Source: Sphingopyxis panaciterrulae (GTDB lineage: Bacteria; Pseudomonadota; Alphaproteobacteria; Sphingomonadales; Sphingomonadaceae). From it: a DNA stretch of 64,000 nt. A model generated the notes under the pieces. That model searched no databases. It was not told the origin of the DNA and was given only the letters and a program-made list of their open reading frames with translations. Shown here piece after piece: positions 51,236 through 62,609 of this stretch. The stretch lies in assembly GCF_014199295.1 (NCBI RefSeq), contig NZ_JACIJH010000009.1, positions 62,001 to 126,000 on the forward strand, read 5' to 3'. Both the position numbers and the translations under genes were made by a program. How positions within the stretch are numbered: the first letter of the stretch is position 1; every line of letters begins with the position of its first letter.

Positions 51236-51666
51236 TGCGCGGCTTCCTGTGCGGGGATGAAGAAATGGGCAATAAAGCCGTCGCCATCGGCGACAGCGGT
51301 CGAGGCGGAACGGAAGATCACGTCGACCGGCATGCCGAATTTCACATGCGACGGGTCGGGCACGATATCGATCAGATTGCCGCGAACGGTGCCGCCGCCA
51401 TCGAGATCGACCGTGGCGGACACGAAGGGGACTTTCACTCCGGGAAGGCTGCGGTGGACGATCGTATAATTGTACAACGTGCCGTGCGATGCGAGCCTGA
51501 CAACATCCATGGCGTTGCGCGCACCGCATTTCGGGCAATTCTCGAACCGGCCCAGATGGGTCTGGCCGCAGGCACCACAGCGACTGCCGAGAAGATACGG
51601 CGCTCCGTTCTCGTCCAGTTCGGTGTAGGGCGCGACCGGTCTCTCTGTCGCTGTAATGTCGTTCAT
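51232..51666 (-). CDS. DUF35 zinc-ribbon/OB-fold partner of the thiolase
   Basis: 144 residues from the ATG at 51666 (a GTG nine bases earlier is possible). The zinc ribbon is CGACGQTHLG and CPKCGARN; the OB fold follows (GTLYNYTIVHRS, VDVIFRSAS). The overlap ATGA with the thiolase shows coupled translation, as expected for a stoichiometric complex. It is only loosely similar to the DUF35 protein at 45707. Confidence 0.9.
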   Translation of the reverse strand: MNDITATERPVAPYTELDENGAPYLLGSRCGACGQTHLGRFENCPKCGARNAMDVVRLASHGTLYNYTIVHRSLPGVKVPFVSATVDLDGGGTVRGNLIDIVPDPSHVKFGMPVDVIFRSASTAVADGDGFIAHFFIPAQEAAQ

Positions 51667-51727
51667 GCGTTCCACTTTCCAGTTTCGGCGTTCGGAGCCG
51701 CTGCCCGGCAGTCTCCATCAGTGCCAT

Positions 51728-51739
51728 CGGCATATGCCG
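51728..51739. promoter_or_regulatory. 12-bp perfect palindrome in the DUF35/LysR divergent promoter
   Basis: CGGCATATGCCG lies between the leftward DUF35-thiolase operon (start 51666) and the rightward LysR gene (start 51886). It is a candidate binding site for that LysR protein or another dimer. Confidence 0.45.
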
Positions 51740-51885
51740 CGCGACGCATCGCTACCCCATATCCGGCGTAACGCCGCAGACGGGTTTGCCAAAAATTAGG
51801 AGCGATGCTGGCAATCGGCACGGGTCCCCAAACAGCGCCGGCGAGAGCAGGTTGACTGGTCCGGCCGTCGCGATAGGTAGGCGGG

Positions 51886-52797
51886 ATGAATTTACGCTGG
51901 ATCACATTATTCGCCACTATCGCGGAAGAGGGTTCTTTCACGCGCGCTGCCACCCGGCTCAACATCGCGCAGCCATGGCTGTCGGCCCAGATGCGAAAGC
52001 TGGAATATGAGCTCGGCGTACAATTGCTCGTGCGCGAGAATGTCGGCGTGCGTGTTTCGGAAGCCGGCGAACTGCTTTTGCCCCACGCCCGCCAAATCGC
52101 CGAGTCGGCCCGGCTCTTTCGTGAAGCGGCACGCAGTCTCTCGCAAAGCCGAAGCCAGATGGTGAAGTTGGGTTGCTATGTCCCGATTATCGATGTGAGC
52201 GGGCTCAAGACGGCGACGCTCGACTTCGTTCAGCGCTATCACAACTTCGAGCTCGAGACCGAGATGAACTATCCGGCCGCGCTGGTGAAGTCGCTCGACG
52301 AATGGAGTATCGACCTTGCCTTGATTCCCCGTGAGTTGGCTACCGGCGTGGTCGAAATGGATTTCATATCTTTCGGTTCCGCGGGAATTTACGCCCTCGC
52401 CCAGAGCAAGAAGGCGAGGAAACTGGACGACCTCAAGGGCGGAACGATCGGCTTGCCCCCGAAGGAGTGGGGCGGCGCCCTTCATGTCGGCTTGCGGGAG
52501 CGCTTCGAGAAACTCGGTATGGTGACCAGTGAGGTGCCGGAGTTCGACCTCCGCGCGATCGAGCATTCGGTTGCCGGTCGCGGGGCGATGGTCGCGATGG
52601 CGCTCGATGAACGAGGGCTGGCATCGCTCGACCGCGACATAAGCGCAATTCCCGTCGAGGGGATCGAACTCGAGCACGTGCTGTGCCGGATCAAGGGGCG
52701 CGAACTCGGCCGGGCCGCCGAACGGTTCTGGGCTTTGTGTGCGCGATCGGCCGAAGCCGGCGGCACCGACGCGGCTGCGGGCGAGCGAACTACCTAA
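51886..52797 (+). CDS. LysR-family transcriptional regulator
   Basis: 303 residues; GTAGGCGGG precedes the ATG. The helix-turn-helix reads SFTRAATRLNIAQPWLSAQMRKLE, then the linker helix and a LysR substrate-binding domain (LGCYVPIIDVSG). It sits between the divergent DUF35-thiolase operon and the rightward ACAD operon, with dyads on both sides (51728 and 52810), so it likely controls one or both. Co-inducer unknown. Confidence 0.92.
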   Translation: MNLRWITLFATIAEEGSFTRAATRLNIAQPWLSAQMRKLEYELGVQLLVRENVGVRVSEAGELLLPHARQIAESARLFREAARSLSQSRSQMVKLGCYVPIIDVSGLKTATLDFVQRYHNFELETEMNYPAALVKSLDEWSIDLALIPRELATGVVEMDFISFGSAGIYALAQSKKARKLDDLKGGTIGLPPKEWGGALHVGLRERFEKLGMVTSEVPEFDLRAIEHSVAGRGAMVAMALDERGLASLDRDISAIPVEGIELEHVLCRIKGRELGRAAERFWALCARSAEAGGTDAAAGERTT

Positions 52798-52809
52798 ATG
52801 GCTTAATTC

Positions 52810-52824
52810 GCGTTTTGGGAACGC
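52810..52824. promoter_or_regulatory. 5-5-5 dyad ahead of the ACAD operon
   Basis: GCGTT and AACGC with a 5-nt spacer, in the 80-bp gap between the LysR stop and the first ACAD start. The flanks (ATTC and AAT) extend it imperfectly. LysR-box-like but weak. Confidence 0.4.
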
Positions 52825-52877
52825 AATTGCAATCCAGCTAGACCCGCGGTGAAAGCCAGATACGGGGCAGTTGACGC

Positions 52878-54035
52878 ATGGATCTCAAATTTACCGCAGA
52901 AGATCAGAAATTTCGCGAAGAGGCGCGCGAATGGCTGAACGCGAACGTCTTCAAGGAACGTCGTCCGCATGGCGGCGACGAGATGCGCGAATATGATCTT
53001 GCATGGCAGAAATGCCAATATGACGGGGGGTGGGCGGGGGTGTCCTGGCCCGAGGAATATGGCGGCATGGGACTGGGCCTCACCCGCCAGCTGATCTGGT
53101 ACGAGGAATATGCGCGCGCCAATGCGCCCGACAATCATCTGTGCTTCGTCGGCCTCAATCACGGCGGTCCGACCATCATTGCCCATGGCGATGCGGATCA
53201 GAAGAAAGAGCATCTGCGCTCGATCCTCTCCGGCGAGAAGATCTGGTGCCAGGGCTTTTCGGAGCCGAATGCCGGGTCCGATCTCGCCTCGCTGAAGACC
53301 CGCGCCTATGTCGACGGGAACGAACTGGTCATCACCGGTTCCAAGATCTGGACGAGCCACGGTCATCTGTCGGACATGCAGGAACTGCTGGTCCGGACCG
53401 ATCCCGAAGCGCCCAAGCATAAGGGCATCAGCTGGGTCATTTTCGACATGAATACGCCGGGTCTGGAGCTTCGCCCGATCGAGATCATGACGGCGCCCAA
53501 TCACACGCATTTCGTGCAATGCTTCTACGACGAGGCGCGCGTGCCGTTGAAGAATGTCGTGGGCGGACTCAATAACGGCTGGTCGGTCGCGATGTCGACG
53601 CTCGGCTTTGAGCGCGGAACCGCACAGATCAAGGACCAGATCCGCTACGCATTTCTTGTCGAGGAGATGATCGCGCGCGCGCGCGAACGCTACGGCGCCG
53701 CGTTTCTCGATGGTGATGAATTCGGATCGAGGCTTGCGCAGCTTCGCGCCGATATGGCGGCGGCGCGCGCGATGACCTACATGGTCGTCAGTCGCGCCCA
53801 GCACGACGTGAGCCCGGCGATGGCATCGCTGATGCGGGCCATGGTAGGCCAAGTGCAGCAGCGCGTCCGGCGGCTTGCCTTCGACATCATCGGTGCCGAT
53901 GGACTGGAGAATCCGGAAGACGACGACTGGGTCTACTTCTATCTGCGAACCTATGCGACCACGATCGCCGCGGGCACGTCCCAGATCCAGCGCAATATCA
54001 TCGGCGAACGTGTGCTCGGCTTGCCGCGCAGCTGA
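52878..54035 (+). CDS. Acyl-CoA dehydrogenase, large subunit of pair 1
   Basis: 385 residues. FAD/substrate motifs: QGFSEPNAGSDL and TGSKIWTSHG; GFERGTAQ carries Glu245, which I take as the candidate catalytic base. The C-terminus GTSQIQRNIIGERVLGLPR is typical. Immediately followed (17 bp) by a smaller ACAD gene. Adjacent unequal ACAD pairs form alpha2beta2 heterotetramers in steroid degraders (FadE26/27, FadE28/29). The shortness of the partner supports that model. Confidence 0.9.
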   Translation: MDLKFTAEDQKFREEAREWLNANVFKERRPHGGDEMREYDLAWQKCQYDGGWAGVSWPEEYGGMGLGLTRQLIWYEEYARANAPDNHLCFVGLNHGGPTIIAHGDADQKKEHLRSILSGEKIWCQGFSEPNAGSDLASLKTRAYVDGNELVITGSKIWTSHGHLSDMQELLVRTDPEAPKHKGISWVIFDMNTPGLELRPIEIMTAPNHTHFVQCFYDEARVPLKNVVGGLNNGWSVAMSTLGFERGTAQIKDQIRYAFLVEEMIARARERYGAAFLDGDEFGSRLAQLRADMAAARAMTYMVVSRAQHDVSPAMASLMRAMVGQVQQRVRRLAFDIIGADGLENPEDDDWVYFYLRTYATTIAAGTSQIQRNIIGERVLGLPRS

Positions 54036-54052
54036 CTTCAGGAGAATAGAGC

Positions 54053-55060
54053 GTGGACTTGCTTCCTTCCGACGACCAGCAGCAAATCGTCGATACGATC
54101 AAGGATTTTCTCCGCAACGAAGCGCCGGTCGACCGGCTGCGCGAGTTCGGGGCCATCGGAAATCCGGACGCCCTGCTTTGGCCGCAACTGGGCGAGCTGG
54201 GTTTCTTTGCGCTTGGGCTCCCCGACGACAGGGGCGGGGTGGGGCTCAGCGCCGCGGAGGAAATGCTCGCCTTTCAGCAGTTCGGCTACCACCTCGTATC
54301 GCCCGGCATCTTCGGCCTGGTGCTCGGGGCCCGAATCGCGGCTTTTGCAGGCGAAGATGCGCTTCGGGACGAATTGCTGGCGGGCGGCATCAAGGTCGGC
54401 CTCGCAAATTCGCGCGGCGCCGCCGGCGCTGCCGACGAATATCACCTGTTCGAGGCCGAGGAGGCCGCGTGGGTCCTTCTCGTGTCCGAGGAGGGGGCTG
54501 CACTTTACCCGCGCGATGCGTTCAGCGAAATCGTCCGGGTCAATTCGACCGACAGCGCCCTCGTCCTCGAGCGCGCGAAGCTGTCCGGCGCGCCGCGCGT
54601 CGCCATTTCCGCAGAGACCGACAATATCCACGACCGCGCCCTGATGTTGATGGGGGCCTATGCCGTGGGTGTCAGCGAGGGCGCGCGCGATCTGGCCGTG
54701 GATTACAGCAAGATTCGCGAGCAATTCGGCAAGCCGATCGGTGCGTTCCAGTCGATCAAGCATGTCTGCGCCGACATGGCGATCCGTTCGGAAGCCGCAC
54801 TGTGTCAGGCATCCTTTGCCGCGCTGGTAATGGATGAAGGATCGCCCGATACGCCCTTCCACGCGACGGCGAGCAAGATCGTCGCCTGCGAAACCGCGGT
54901 AAGGAATGCGGCCGACTGCATCCAGGTGCACGGCGCCTTCGGCTTCACGGCGGAGGCCAATGTGCACCACTATCTCAAGCGCGCGCACGTCGCCGACATG
55001 ATGTGGGGTTCGCTCCGCGAACAGCGCAGGCGCATCCTGACTTTCCCGACCCCTGCATGA
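54053..55060 (+). CDS. Acyl-CoA dehydrogenase, small subunit of pair 1
   Basis: 335 residues from a GTG with AGGAG upstream. The N-terminal ACAD domain is reduced; the central region lacks the TEPxxGSD motif of full ACADs (LANSRGAAGAADEYHLF instead). The C-terminal domain has YSKIREQFGKPIGAFQSIKH, VHGAFGFTAEANVHHYLKRA. This is the pattern of the catalytically incomplete partner in heterotetrameric FadE enzymes, contributing to the FAD site. The stop is 7 bp from the next crotonase. Confidence 0.88.
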   Translation: MDLLPSDDQQQIVDTIKDFLRNEAPVDRLREFGAIGNPDALLWPQLGELGFFALGLPDDRGGVGLSAAEEMLAFQQFGYHLVSPGIFGLVLGARIAAFAGEDALRDELLAGGIKVGLANSRGAAGAADEYHLFEAEEAAWVLLVSEEGAALYPRDAFSEIVRVNSTDSALVLERAKLSGAPRVAISAETDNIHDRALMLMGAYAVGVSEGARDLAVDYSKIREQFGKPIGAFQSIKHVCADMAIRSEAALCQASFAALVMDEGSPDTPFHATASKIVACETAVRNAADCIQVHGAFGFTAEANVHHYLKRAHVADMMWGSLREQRRRILTFPTPA

Positions 55061-55067
55061 GATTGGC

Positions 55068-57060
<1,993 letters not shown>

Positions 57061-57284
57061 TGATCGGCCGCATCGGCCTCGCGGCACAACTCATTATCGA
57101 CGGCGGCTTTGCCGCCGCCTGATGCATGGCGGCGCGTTGCTCGACCGCGACCATGGACGTGTGATCTTGCTTCTACCGAGGAGCCGGGAGAGAGAGTGAC
57201 CGATCCGCCAGCGCTGAGGCGATGCGCCGAACCCAAGCTTTGCCTTTGATCGGCCAACGAGACGGACGGGTAGGACAATAAGCG
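57061..57284 (+). other. Gap between ferredoxin and next ACAD; no clear gene
   Basis: An ATG at 57057 overlaps the ferredoxin stop but opens only 21 codons (57057-57122), beginning MMIGRIGLAAQ. GGCGGC-TTT-GCCGCC near 57104-57120 can form a hairpin. No family is recognisable. It could be a relic of a lost gene such as a ferredoxin reductase, or a mere spacer. Confidence 0.35.
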
Positions 57285-58394
57285 ATGAATTTCGATTTTT
57301 CCGAAGACCAGGAAATTCTTCGCGGCGAGGCGCGAAAGTTCCTCGAAGCGCGATGCCCATTAGCGCTCGTCCGCGGCGTACTCGAAGACGAGGGGCGCAG
57401 CCATGACGCGACGCTGTGGCAAGGCCTGGTCGACCAGGGCTGGACCGCGCTGACCTTGCCGGAAGAGCATGGCGGGCTCGGTATGAGTCGCACCGATCTT
57501 TGCGTGCTGGCCGAGGAACTCGGCCGTGTGCTGGCGCCAGTCCCCTTTGCATCGACCGTCTACTTCCTGGCCGAGGCGATCATGCTCGCCGGCAGCGATA
57601 TCCAGCGGGAGAAGCTTCCCGCCATTGCGTCCGGCGAATGCATCGGCTGCCTCGCCATCGACGAGGGAGCCGGGGAGCCGTCTCGCAAGAAGGTCGAGGC
57701 GCGCGTTCAGAACGGCTTGCTGTCCGGCATCAAGCAGCCCGTCATCGACGGCCTGTGCGCGACCGATGCCCTGGTCTGGGCGCGCGATGAAAGCGAGACG
57801 CCGCGGCTTTTCCTTGCGTCGTTAGTGCACGAGGGGGTCCGCCGCGTGGCGATCGACAGTCTGGATCCGTCGCGCGGTATCGCCCGCCTCGAATTTTCAG
57901 GGGTGCCCGTCCAGCCGATCGGCGGCCCCGAGCTGCTCGACCGCCTGCTCGACGGGGCGGCGGTACTTCTCGCGTTCGAACAGATCGGCGGGGCGGACCG
58001 GGCGCTCGAACAGGCGGTGGCCTTCGCGAAAGAGCGCTCCGCCTTTGGCCGGGAGATCGGCAGTTACCAAGCGATCAAGCACAAATTGGCGGACGCTTAT
58101 GTTCATAACCAGATCGCGCGGTCCAACGCCTATTATGGCATTTGGGCACTGGATGCGGACAGCGATGAACTGCCCCACGCCGCCGCAGCTGCCCGCGTTT
58201 CTGCGTGCCAGGCGATGTGGTACGCCGCGCGCGAATCGATCCAGACCCATGGCGGCATCGGCTTTACCTGGGAAGCCGACCAGCATCTGTTCTATCGCCG
58301 CGCGCTTCATCTCAACATGGCGATCGGCTCGCCGCGCATGTGGCGCGACCGTCTGTTCGCCGCACTGGAAATGCATGACGGAGATTCGAACTGA
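57285..58394 (+). CDS. Acyl-CoA dehydrogenase, subunit of pair 2
   Basis: 369 residues. LPEEHGGLGMSRTDL and VPFASTVYFLAEA mark the N-terminal part; AKERSAFGREIGSYQAIKHKLAD and QTHGGIGFTWEADQHLFYRRA are in the C-terminal domain, typical of the smaller FadE-type partner. The TEPxxGSD motif is replaced by CLAIDEGAGEPS. It overlaps the next ACAD start by one base (TGATG), strong evidence for stoichiometric co-production. Confidence 0.88.
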   Translation: MNFDFSEDQEILRGEARKFLEARCPLALVRGVLEDEGRSHDATLWQGLVDQGWTALTLPEEHGGLGMSRTDLCVLAEELGRVLAPVPFASTVYFLAEAIMLAGSDIQREKLPAIASGECIGCLAIDEGAGEPSRKKVEARVQNGLLSGIKQPVIDGLCATDALVWARDESETPRLFLASLVHEGVRRVAIDSLDPSRGIARLEFSGVPVQPIGGPELLDRLLDGAAVLLAFEQIGGADRALEQAVAFAKERSAFGREIGSYQAIKHKLADAYVHNQIARSNAYYGIWALDADSDELPHAAAAARVSACQAMWYAARESIQTHGGIGFTWEADQHLFYRRALHLNMAIGSPRMWRDRLFAALEMHDGDSN

Positions 58395-59596
58395 TGGACT
58401 TTTCGGACACGCCTGCCGAAGCCGAATTTCGCACTCGCGCACAGCAATTTCTAGACGCCCACCGCGATGATCTGCCCTCGCTGGCCGGCAGCGAGGAAGA
58501 GCGGCTGGAGCGCCAGCGTAAGTGGCAGGCGATCAAGGCGAAGCATGGCTTCGCCTGCATCACATGGGATCGCGAATGGGGCGGGGCAGGCGGCACGGCA
58601 ATGGAAGCTGTGATCTTCCGCGAGGAAGAAGCCCGGCGCGGCGTACCCGACGCATTCTTCGGTATCGGTCTCGGATTGTGCATTCCGACTATCATTCGCT
58701 ACGCGTCGAAAGAGCAGAAGCAGCAACTTGTCGCGCCGGCAATCCGGGGCGAGCAGATATGGTGTCAGCTTTTTTCCGAACCCGCCGCCGGCTCCGACCT
58801 CGCCGGCGTTCGCGCCAAGGCGGTGAGGGAAGGGGACGAATGGGTGCTCAGCGGTCAGAAAGTCTGGACCAGCGGCGCGCATTATTCCGATTTCGGCCTT
58901 GTCATTGCGCGAAGTGATCCCGACCAGCCGAGACACAAGGGGCTGACGACCTTTTTCGTCAAGATGGATGCTCCGGGTATCGAGGTCCGGCCAATCCATC
59001 AGATGTCGGGGGGGATGGAATTCAACGAGGTTTTCTTCAACGACGTGCGCGTTCCCGATGACCAGCGCCTCGGGGATGCGGGTGAAGGCTGGAAGGTGGC
59101 GATATATGCGCTGATGAACGAGCGGGTGCAGGGCGGAAAACAACGCGGCATTTCTGCCGCAGAAACGATCGCGCTTGCGCGCCGCACGCCGGCGGGGGAT
59201 GCTACGCTCGCCGACGACGGCGCCTTCCGCGGCGCGTTCGCCGATTGGTACATACGCACGCGCGGGGTGCAATTGACGCGCTACCGGACGCTTACCGCCA
59301 TGTCGCGCGGGCAAACCCCGGGGCCCGAGGCTTCGATAGGCAAGCTTGTCACGGCCTTCGAACTTCAGGAGATGTCGCGATTGCTGGTCGAGGCACAGGG
59401 ACTCTATGGACTGGTCGACGATTCCGAACTCTCTATGCTGAGAGCCGAAGTTCATCACGATCTGCTGCATGCGCCGGGGATCCGGATCGCTGGAGGGACT
59501 GACGAAATCCTCCGGAACATCATCGCCGAACGCGTCCTCGGGCTTCCCAAGGGACCGCAGCCCGAGAAAGGAAAGCCCTTCACACTGACGAAGTAA
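58394..59596 (+). CDS. Acyl-CoA dehydrogenase, catalytic subunit of pair 2
   Basis: 400 residues. WCQLFSEPAAGSDLAG and LSGQKVWTSGA are full ACAD motifs; NERVQGGKQR follows the position where the catalytic Glu is expected; GTDEILRNIIAERVLGLPK is the C-terminal signature. With the upstream 369-residue gene it forms the second large/small ACAD pair in this operon. It ends 3 bp from the convergent Gfo/Idh gene. Confidence 0.9.
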   Translation: MDFSDTPAEAEFRTRAQQFLDAHRDDLPSLAGSEEERLERQRKWQAIKAKHGFACITWDREWGGAGGTAMEAVIFREEEARRGVPDAFFGIGLGLCIPTIIRYASKEQKQQLVAPAIRGEQIWCQLFSEPAAGSDLAGVRAKAVREGDEWVLSGQKVWTSGAHYSDFGLVIARSDPDQPRHKGLTTFFVKMDAPGIEVRPIHQMSGGMEFNEVFFNDVRVPDDQRLGDAGEGWKVAIYALMNERVQGGKQRGISAAETIALARRTPAGDATLADDGAFRGAFADWYIRTRGVQLTRYRTLTAMSRGQTPGPEASIGKLVTAFELQEMSRLLVEAQGLYGLVDDSELSMLRAEVHHDLLHAPGIRIAGGTDEILRNIIAERVLGLPKGPQPEKGKPFTLTK

Positions 59597-59599
59597 GCC

Positions 59600-60730
59600 T
59601 CAGTCGCGAAGGACGCTCGCCCATTGGCCGGTTTCGGAGGAACGCAGCGCGGCATCGAGTATGGCTTCGACATGAAATGCTGCTTCGAAGTCGGGCACGG
59701 CTACGCCCCCTTCGCGGATCGCGCGCAGCATCTGCTGCAGCGCCGGGGCGATATCGTATATCTGCGGAATTGCCGGCGTATCGGAGAAGAAGAGGCCGGC
59801 CGGCTCGGCCAAGTCAGGATCGATCTGCAGCGGCTGGAGGGTGTCGCCATTCCCAGCGCCAAGGAGCTCCAGGCGGGGCCCGCAGGCGAAACCCTGATCG
59901 TCCCGCGTCATCAGCGTCATCGCCTGTCCCGAGATTTCCATCTGCCATCCGCTCTTGCCCGGCGACGACCAGCCCAGCGCAAGCGTGCCCATCGCGCCCG
60001 AAGCGAAACGCAGGAGCAATTGTGCCGTGTCGTCGACCTCGGGGCGCATGCTGGTTCCGTCGTCGAACACCCATTTCTTGCGCGCGATCATCGTCTGGCC
60101 GACGACAGCCTCGACCGGGCCGAGCAACCATGTCAGCAAATGCAATGAATGGGTGCCAAGGTTCCGCATGGCCGACGCGCCATGCTTCTTCACCCCGAAC
60201 CACCTCCAGCCGGATCCGCCTGCGGTCGGGGTCGCGAAATGGCTTATGTGAAGCCGCGCGTTCACGGCGAAGGGTGTCCCGGCCGTGCCGGTCTCGACAA
60301 GGCGCTTGACCTGCCGGTGCGCCGCCTGCCACGCGAAAACCGAATCCAGCGCGCAGACGGTGCCTGCTGCACGCGCCGCGTCGCGCATGCGGCGGGCAGA
60401 GGTGAGATCGGGAGCAAAATTCGCGCTGGCAAAGACATGCTTGCCATGTTCCAGCGCGGCAAGCACCATTGGCATCCGTAGGTCGGGCCGCGTCCCGATG
60501 TCGATGATGTCAAGGTCTGGATCGGCACACATGGCGAAAGCGTCCCAGTAGGGACGCGCGACGCCAAAATCGCGTGCTGCCGCCTCTGCGGTTTCGCGGC
60601 GCGCGGTGCAGACCGCAACAACCTCGGCTCCGCCGGTCGCGTGCCAGGCGGGAAGATGCGCGCGCATTCCCCAATTCGCGCTGACGACGCCGACTTTCAG
60701 CTTGCCGGTCACAAGCGACGCCCGTGACAT
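59600..60730 (-). CDS. Gfo/Idh/MocA-family oxidoreductase
   Basis: 376 residues with an N-terminal Rossmann fold (KVGVVSANWG, VVAVCTARRE), then LEHGKHVFASANFAP (the EKPLA-like motif, altered) and a C-terminal alpha/beta domain with GTHSLHLLTWLLG. Members oxidise or reduce hydroxyl groups of sugars, inositols or biliverdin. The usual EKP lysine motif is degenerate here (HVFASANF), so catalysis may differ. It lies 22 bp after the MaoC-type gene in the same leftward operon. Confidence 0.82.
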   Translation of the reverse strand: MSRASLVTGKLKVGVVSANWGMRAHLPAWHATGGAEVVAVCTARRETAEAAARDFGVARPYWDAFAMCADPDLDIIDIGTRPDLRMPMVLAALEHGKHVFASANFAPDLTSARRMRDAARAAGTVCALDSVFAWQAAHRQVKRLVETGTAGTPFAVNARLHISHFATPTAGGSGWRWFGVKKHGASAMRNLGTHSLHLLTWLLGPVEAVVGQTMIARKKWVFDDGTSMRPEVDDTAQLLLRFASGAMGTLALGWSSPGKSGWQMEISGQAMTLMTRDDQGFACGPRLELLGAGNGDTLQPLQIDPDLAEPAGLFFSDTPAIPQIYDIAPALQQMLRAIREGGVAVPDFEAAFHVEAILDAALRSSETGQWASVLRD

Positions 60731-60752
60731 CGACTGGGTTGCTGGTTCCGCA

Positions 60753-61610
60753 TCAGCGCAATTTCGTCAAGCCGTTTCTGATCACCGTCTTACCGCGTTC
60801 GGGCACCTCGGCTTCGAAGGAAATCGTCTTCTCGTCTTCCTTCCAGAGCTTCACGCGAAGACTGTCGCCCGGAAAAACCGGCGCCGAGAAACGCGCCTCG
60901 TGGCTCGCGACGCTGTCGGGATCGAAGCCGCAAAATGCCTCGACCACTGCGCGGCAGGTGAAACCATAAGTGCAGAGGCCGTGGACGATCGGACCATCGA
61001 AGCCGGCTGCTTGTCCGCGCTCGGGGTCGATGTGCAGGGGATTGCGATCGCCCGACAGGCGGTAGATCGCGGCCTGGTTTCCGGCCATCCTGTACTCGAC
61101 CACCTTGTCGGGTTCGCGTTCGGGGATGGCATGCGGCACGGGCGTCGGACCGGTGTTCCCGCCCGACCCGCCGTCCCCGCGCGCAAAGATGGTGCGCTGC
61201 AAAGTGGCAATCTTTTCGCCGTCCGCCTTGTCGCGCAGCACCGTCTCGCGAACGATGATCGCACCCTTGCCCTCACCCTTATCGTAGACTTCGACTACGC
61301 TGCTGTCGGCGACGAGCGTGCCCTCTACAGGCATCGGGCGATGCAGGATTGTCTTTTCCTCGCCATGGAGGACCAGCTTGTAGTCGACGCCCAGTTTGTC
61401 GGTCGGGACGCCGGCGCCCCATGCCACGACCGTCGCCAGCGTCGGCAGCGCGCGCAGATCCTTCTCGTACACGAAGCGCAATTCATCGAGGTTCATCGGA
61501 TCGCTTCCCATGCCGACGCCGAGGGCATAGAGCATCGTATCGCGGTCGGTGAAACTATATTCCTTTCCCGTCTCTTTCAGATCGAGGATTGCGGGATATT
61601 CTATCGGCAT
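60753..61610 (-). CDS. MaoC-type (R)-specific enoyl-CoA hydratase 2
   Basis: 285 residues from the ATG at 61610; a longer frame is rejected. Two hot-dog domains: the second holds the hydratase 2 motif YRLSGDRNPLHIDPE (Asp and His catalytic pair) followed by GFDGPIVHGLCTYG. The length and layout match the hydratase part of peroxisomal MFE-2 and ChsH-type enzymes. With the MFE-2-like SDR directly upstream it reconstitutes the two activities of MFE-2 as separate proteins. Confidence 0.92.
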   Translation of the reverse strand: MPIEYPAILDLKETGKEYSFTDRDTMLYALGVGMGSDPMNLDELRFVYEKDLRALPTLATVVAWGAGVPTDKLGVDYKLVLHGEEKTILHRPMPVEGTLVADSSVVEVYDKGEGKGAIIVRETVLRDKADGEKIATLQRTIFARGDGGSGGNTGPTPVPHAIPEREPDKVVEYRMAGNQAAIYRLSGDRNPLHIDPERGQAAGFDGPIVHGLCTYGFTCRAVVEAFCGFDPDSVASHEARFSAPVFPGDSLRVKLWKEDEKTISFEAEVPERGKTVIRNGLTKLR

Positions 61611-61641
61611 TGCGGGGATCCTCCCAAATCTGGTCCGGCGG

Positions 61642-61658
61642 CCGGGTCTTTGACCCGG
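61642..61658 (-). promoter_or_regulatory. Short hairpin between the SDR and MaoC genes
   Basis: CCGGGTC and GACCCGG with a 3-nt loop in the 56-bp gap. There is no T-run. It may tune mRNA stability or processing between the two genes. Confidence 0.3.
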
Positions 61659-61666
61659 TCCAGATT

Positions 61667-62521
61667 CTATTCGGCCTGCGGTCCGTAGGCCGTGACCCAT
61701 TTCGCGGGCCTTTCGGGGAAGAAAATCTTGCCTTCCCCGGCTGCCCTCGCGATGTCATGCGCGCTGAACGCTTCTTCGGGTACATATCCCGCATGGACCT
61801 CGAACCGGCATTCGCCGACCCATCCGCCCCCGGCCATCAGGGTCTTCCCGCTCTGTTCGCCCGATAGCTCGCTGACCATGTAGAGAAGCGTCGGCGCCAC
61901 CCGGTCGATATGGAACTGCCTCTTATATTCATCGGGCATATGCGCGGTCAGCGCGGTTGCGGCGGCGGGCGCGATGTTCCACACCCGGATGCCATATTTG
62001 CGACCCTCGATCGCCAGCGAATTCGTGAAGCCGATCGTGCCGCATTTCGCCGTTCCGTAATTCGTCTGGCCAAAATTGCCGCGGATACCGGCAGTCGAAG
62101 TCGTATTGACGATAACCCCGCCGCCATTGTCCTTCATCCAACCGAAGACGGGCTTCGTCGAGGCATAGAGCGCCTTGAGGTGAACATGCATGATCGCCTC
62201 CCACTGCGACTCTTCCATCTTCACAAATGAGGCATCGCGAAGGATCCCCGCATTGTTGACGAGAATGTCGACCCTGCCGAACGCAGCGAGCGCGGTCTCG
62301 AGAAGGCTCGCCCCCCCCTCGAGACTGCCGACGTCGGCAATATTCGCGGCAGCTTTGCCGCCGGAAGCGACGATGTCCTGCACGGTGGCTTCGGCTGCCT
62401 TGGCCGAAAAATCATTGACGACGACCGAAGCGCCTTCGGCTGCAAGTGCCCGGGCATAGGATTGCCCAAGCCCGGCGCCAGCGCCGGTCACAATGGCGAC
62501 TTTACCATCGATCAAACCCAT
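61667..62521 (-). CDS. SDR of the MFE-2 type, (3R)-hydroxyacyl-CoA dehydrogenase-like
   Basis: 284 residues from the ATG at 62521. TGAGAGLG cofactor loop, VVVNDFSAKAAEATV (the Asp after beta-2 favours NAD+), ILVNNAGILRDASFVKM, then NTTSTAGIRGNFGQTNYGTAK with the Ser-Tyr-Lys triad. NNAGILRD and GNFGQxNY are hallmarks of HSD17B4/MFE-2 dehydrogenases. It is adjacent to the MaoC hydratase, so together they turn an enoyl-CoA into a 3-oxoacyl-CoA through the (R)-hydroxy form. Confidence 0.92.
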   Translation of the reverse strand: MGLIDGKVAIVTGAGAGLGQSYARALAAEGASVVVNDFSAKAAEATVQDIVASGGKAAANIADVGSLEGGASLLETALAAFGRVDILVNNAGILRDASFVKMEESQWEAIMHVHLKALYASTKPVFGWMKDNGGGVIVNTTSTAGIRGNFGQTNYGTAKCGTIGFTNSLAIEGRKYGIRVWNIAPAAATALTAHMPDEYKRQFHIDRVAPTLLYMVSELSGEQSGKTLMAGGGWVGECRFEVHAGYVPEEAFSAHDIARAAGEGKIFFPERPAKWVTAYGPQAE

Positions 62522-62609
62522 TTCGTCAAATCTCCTTCGCCCATTCCGATAGGCGCGAGCATCGGGCTCTGTCACATTCGGGAACATGTCTGCTGAGGCG
62601 TGAGCCCCC

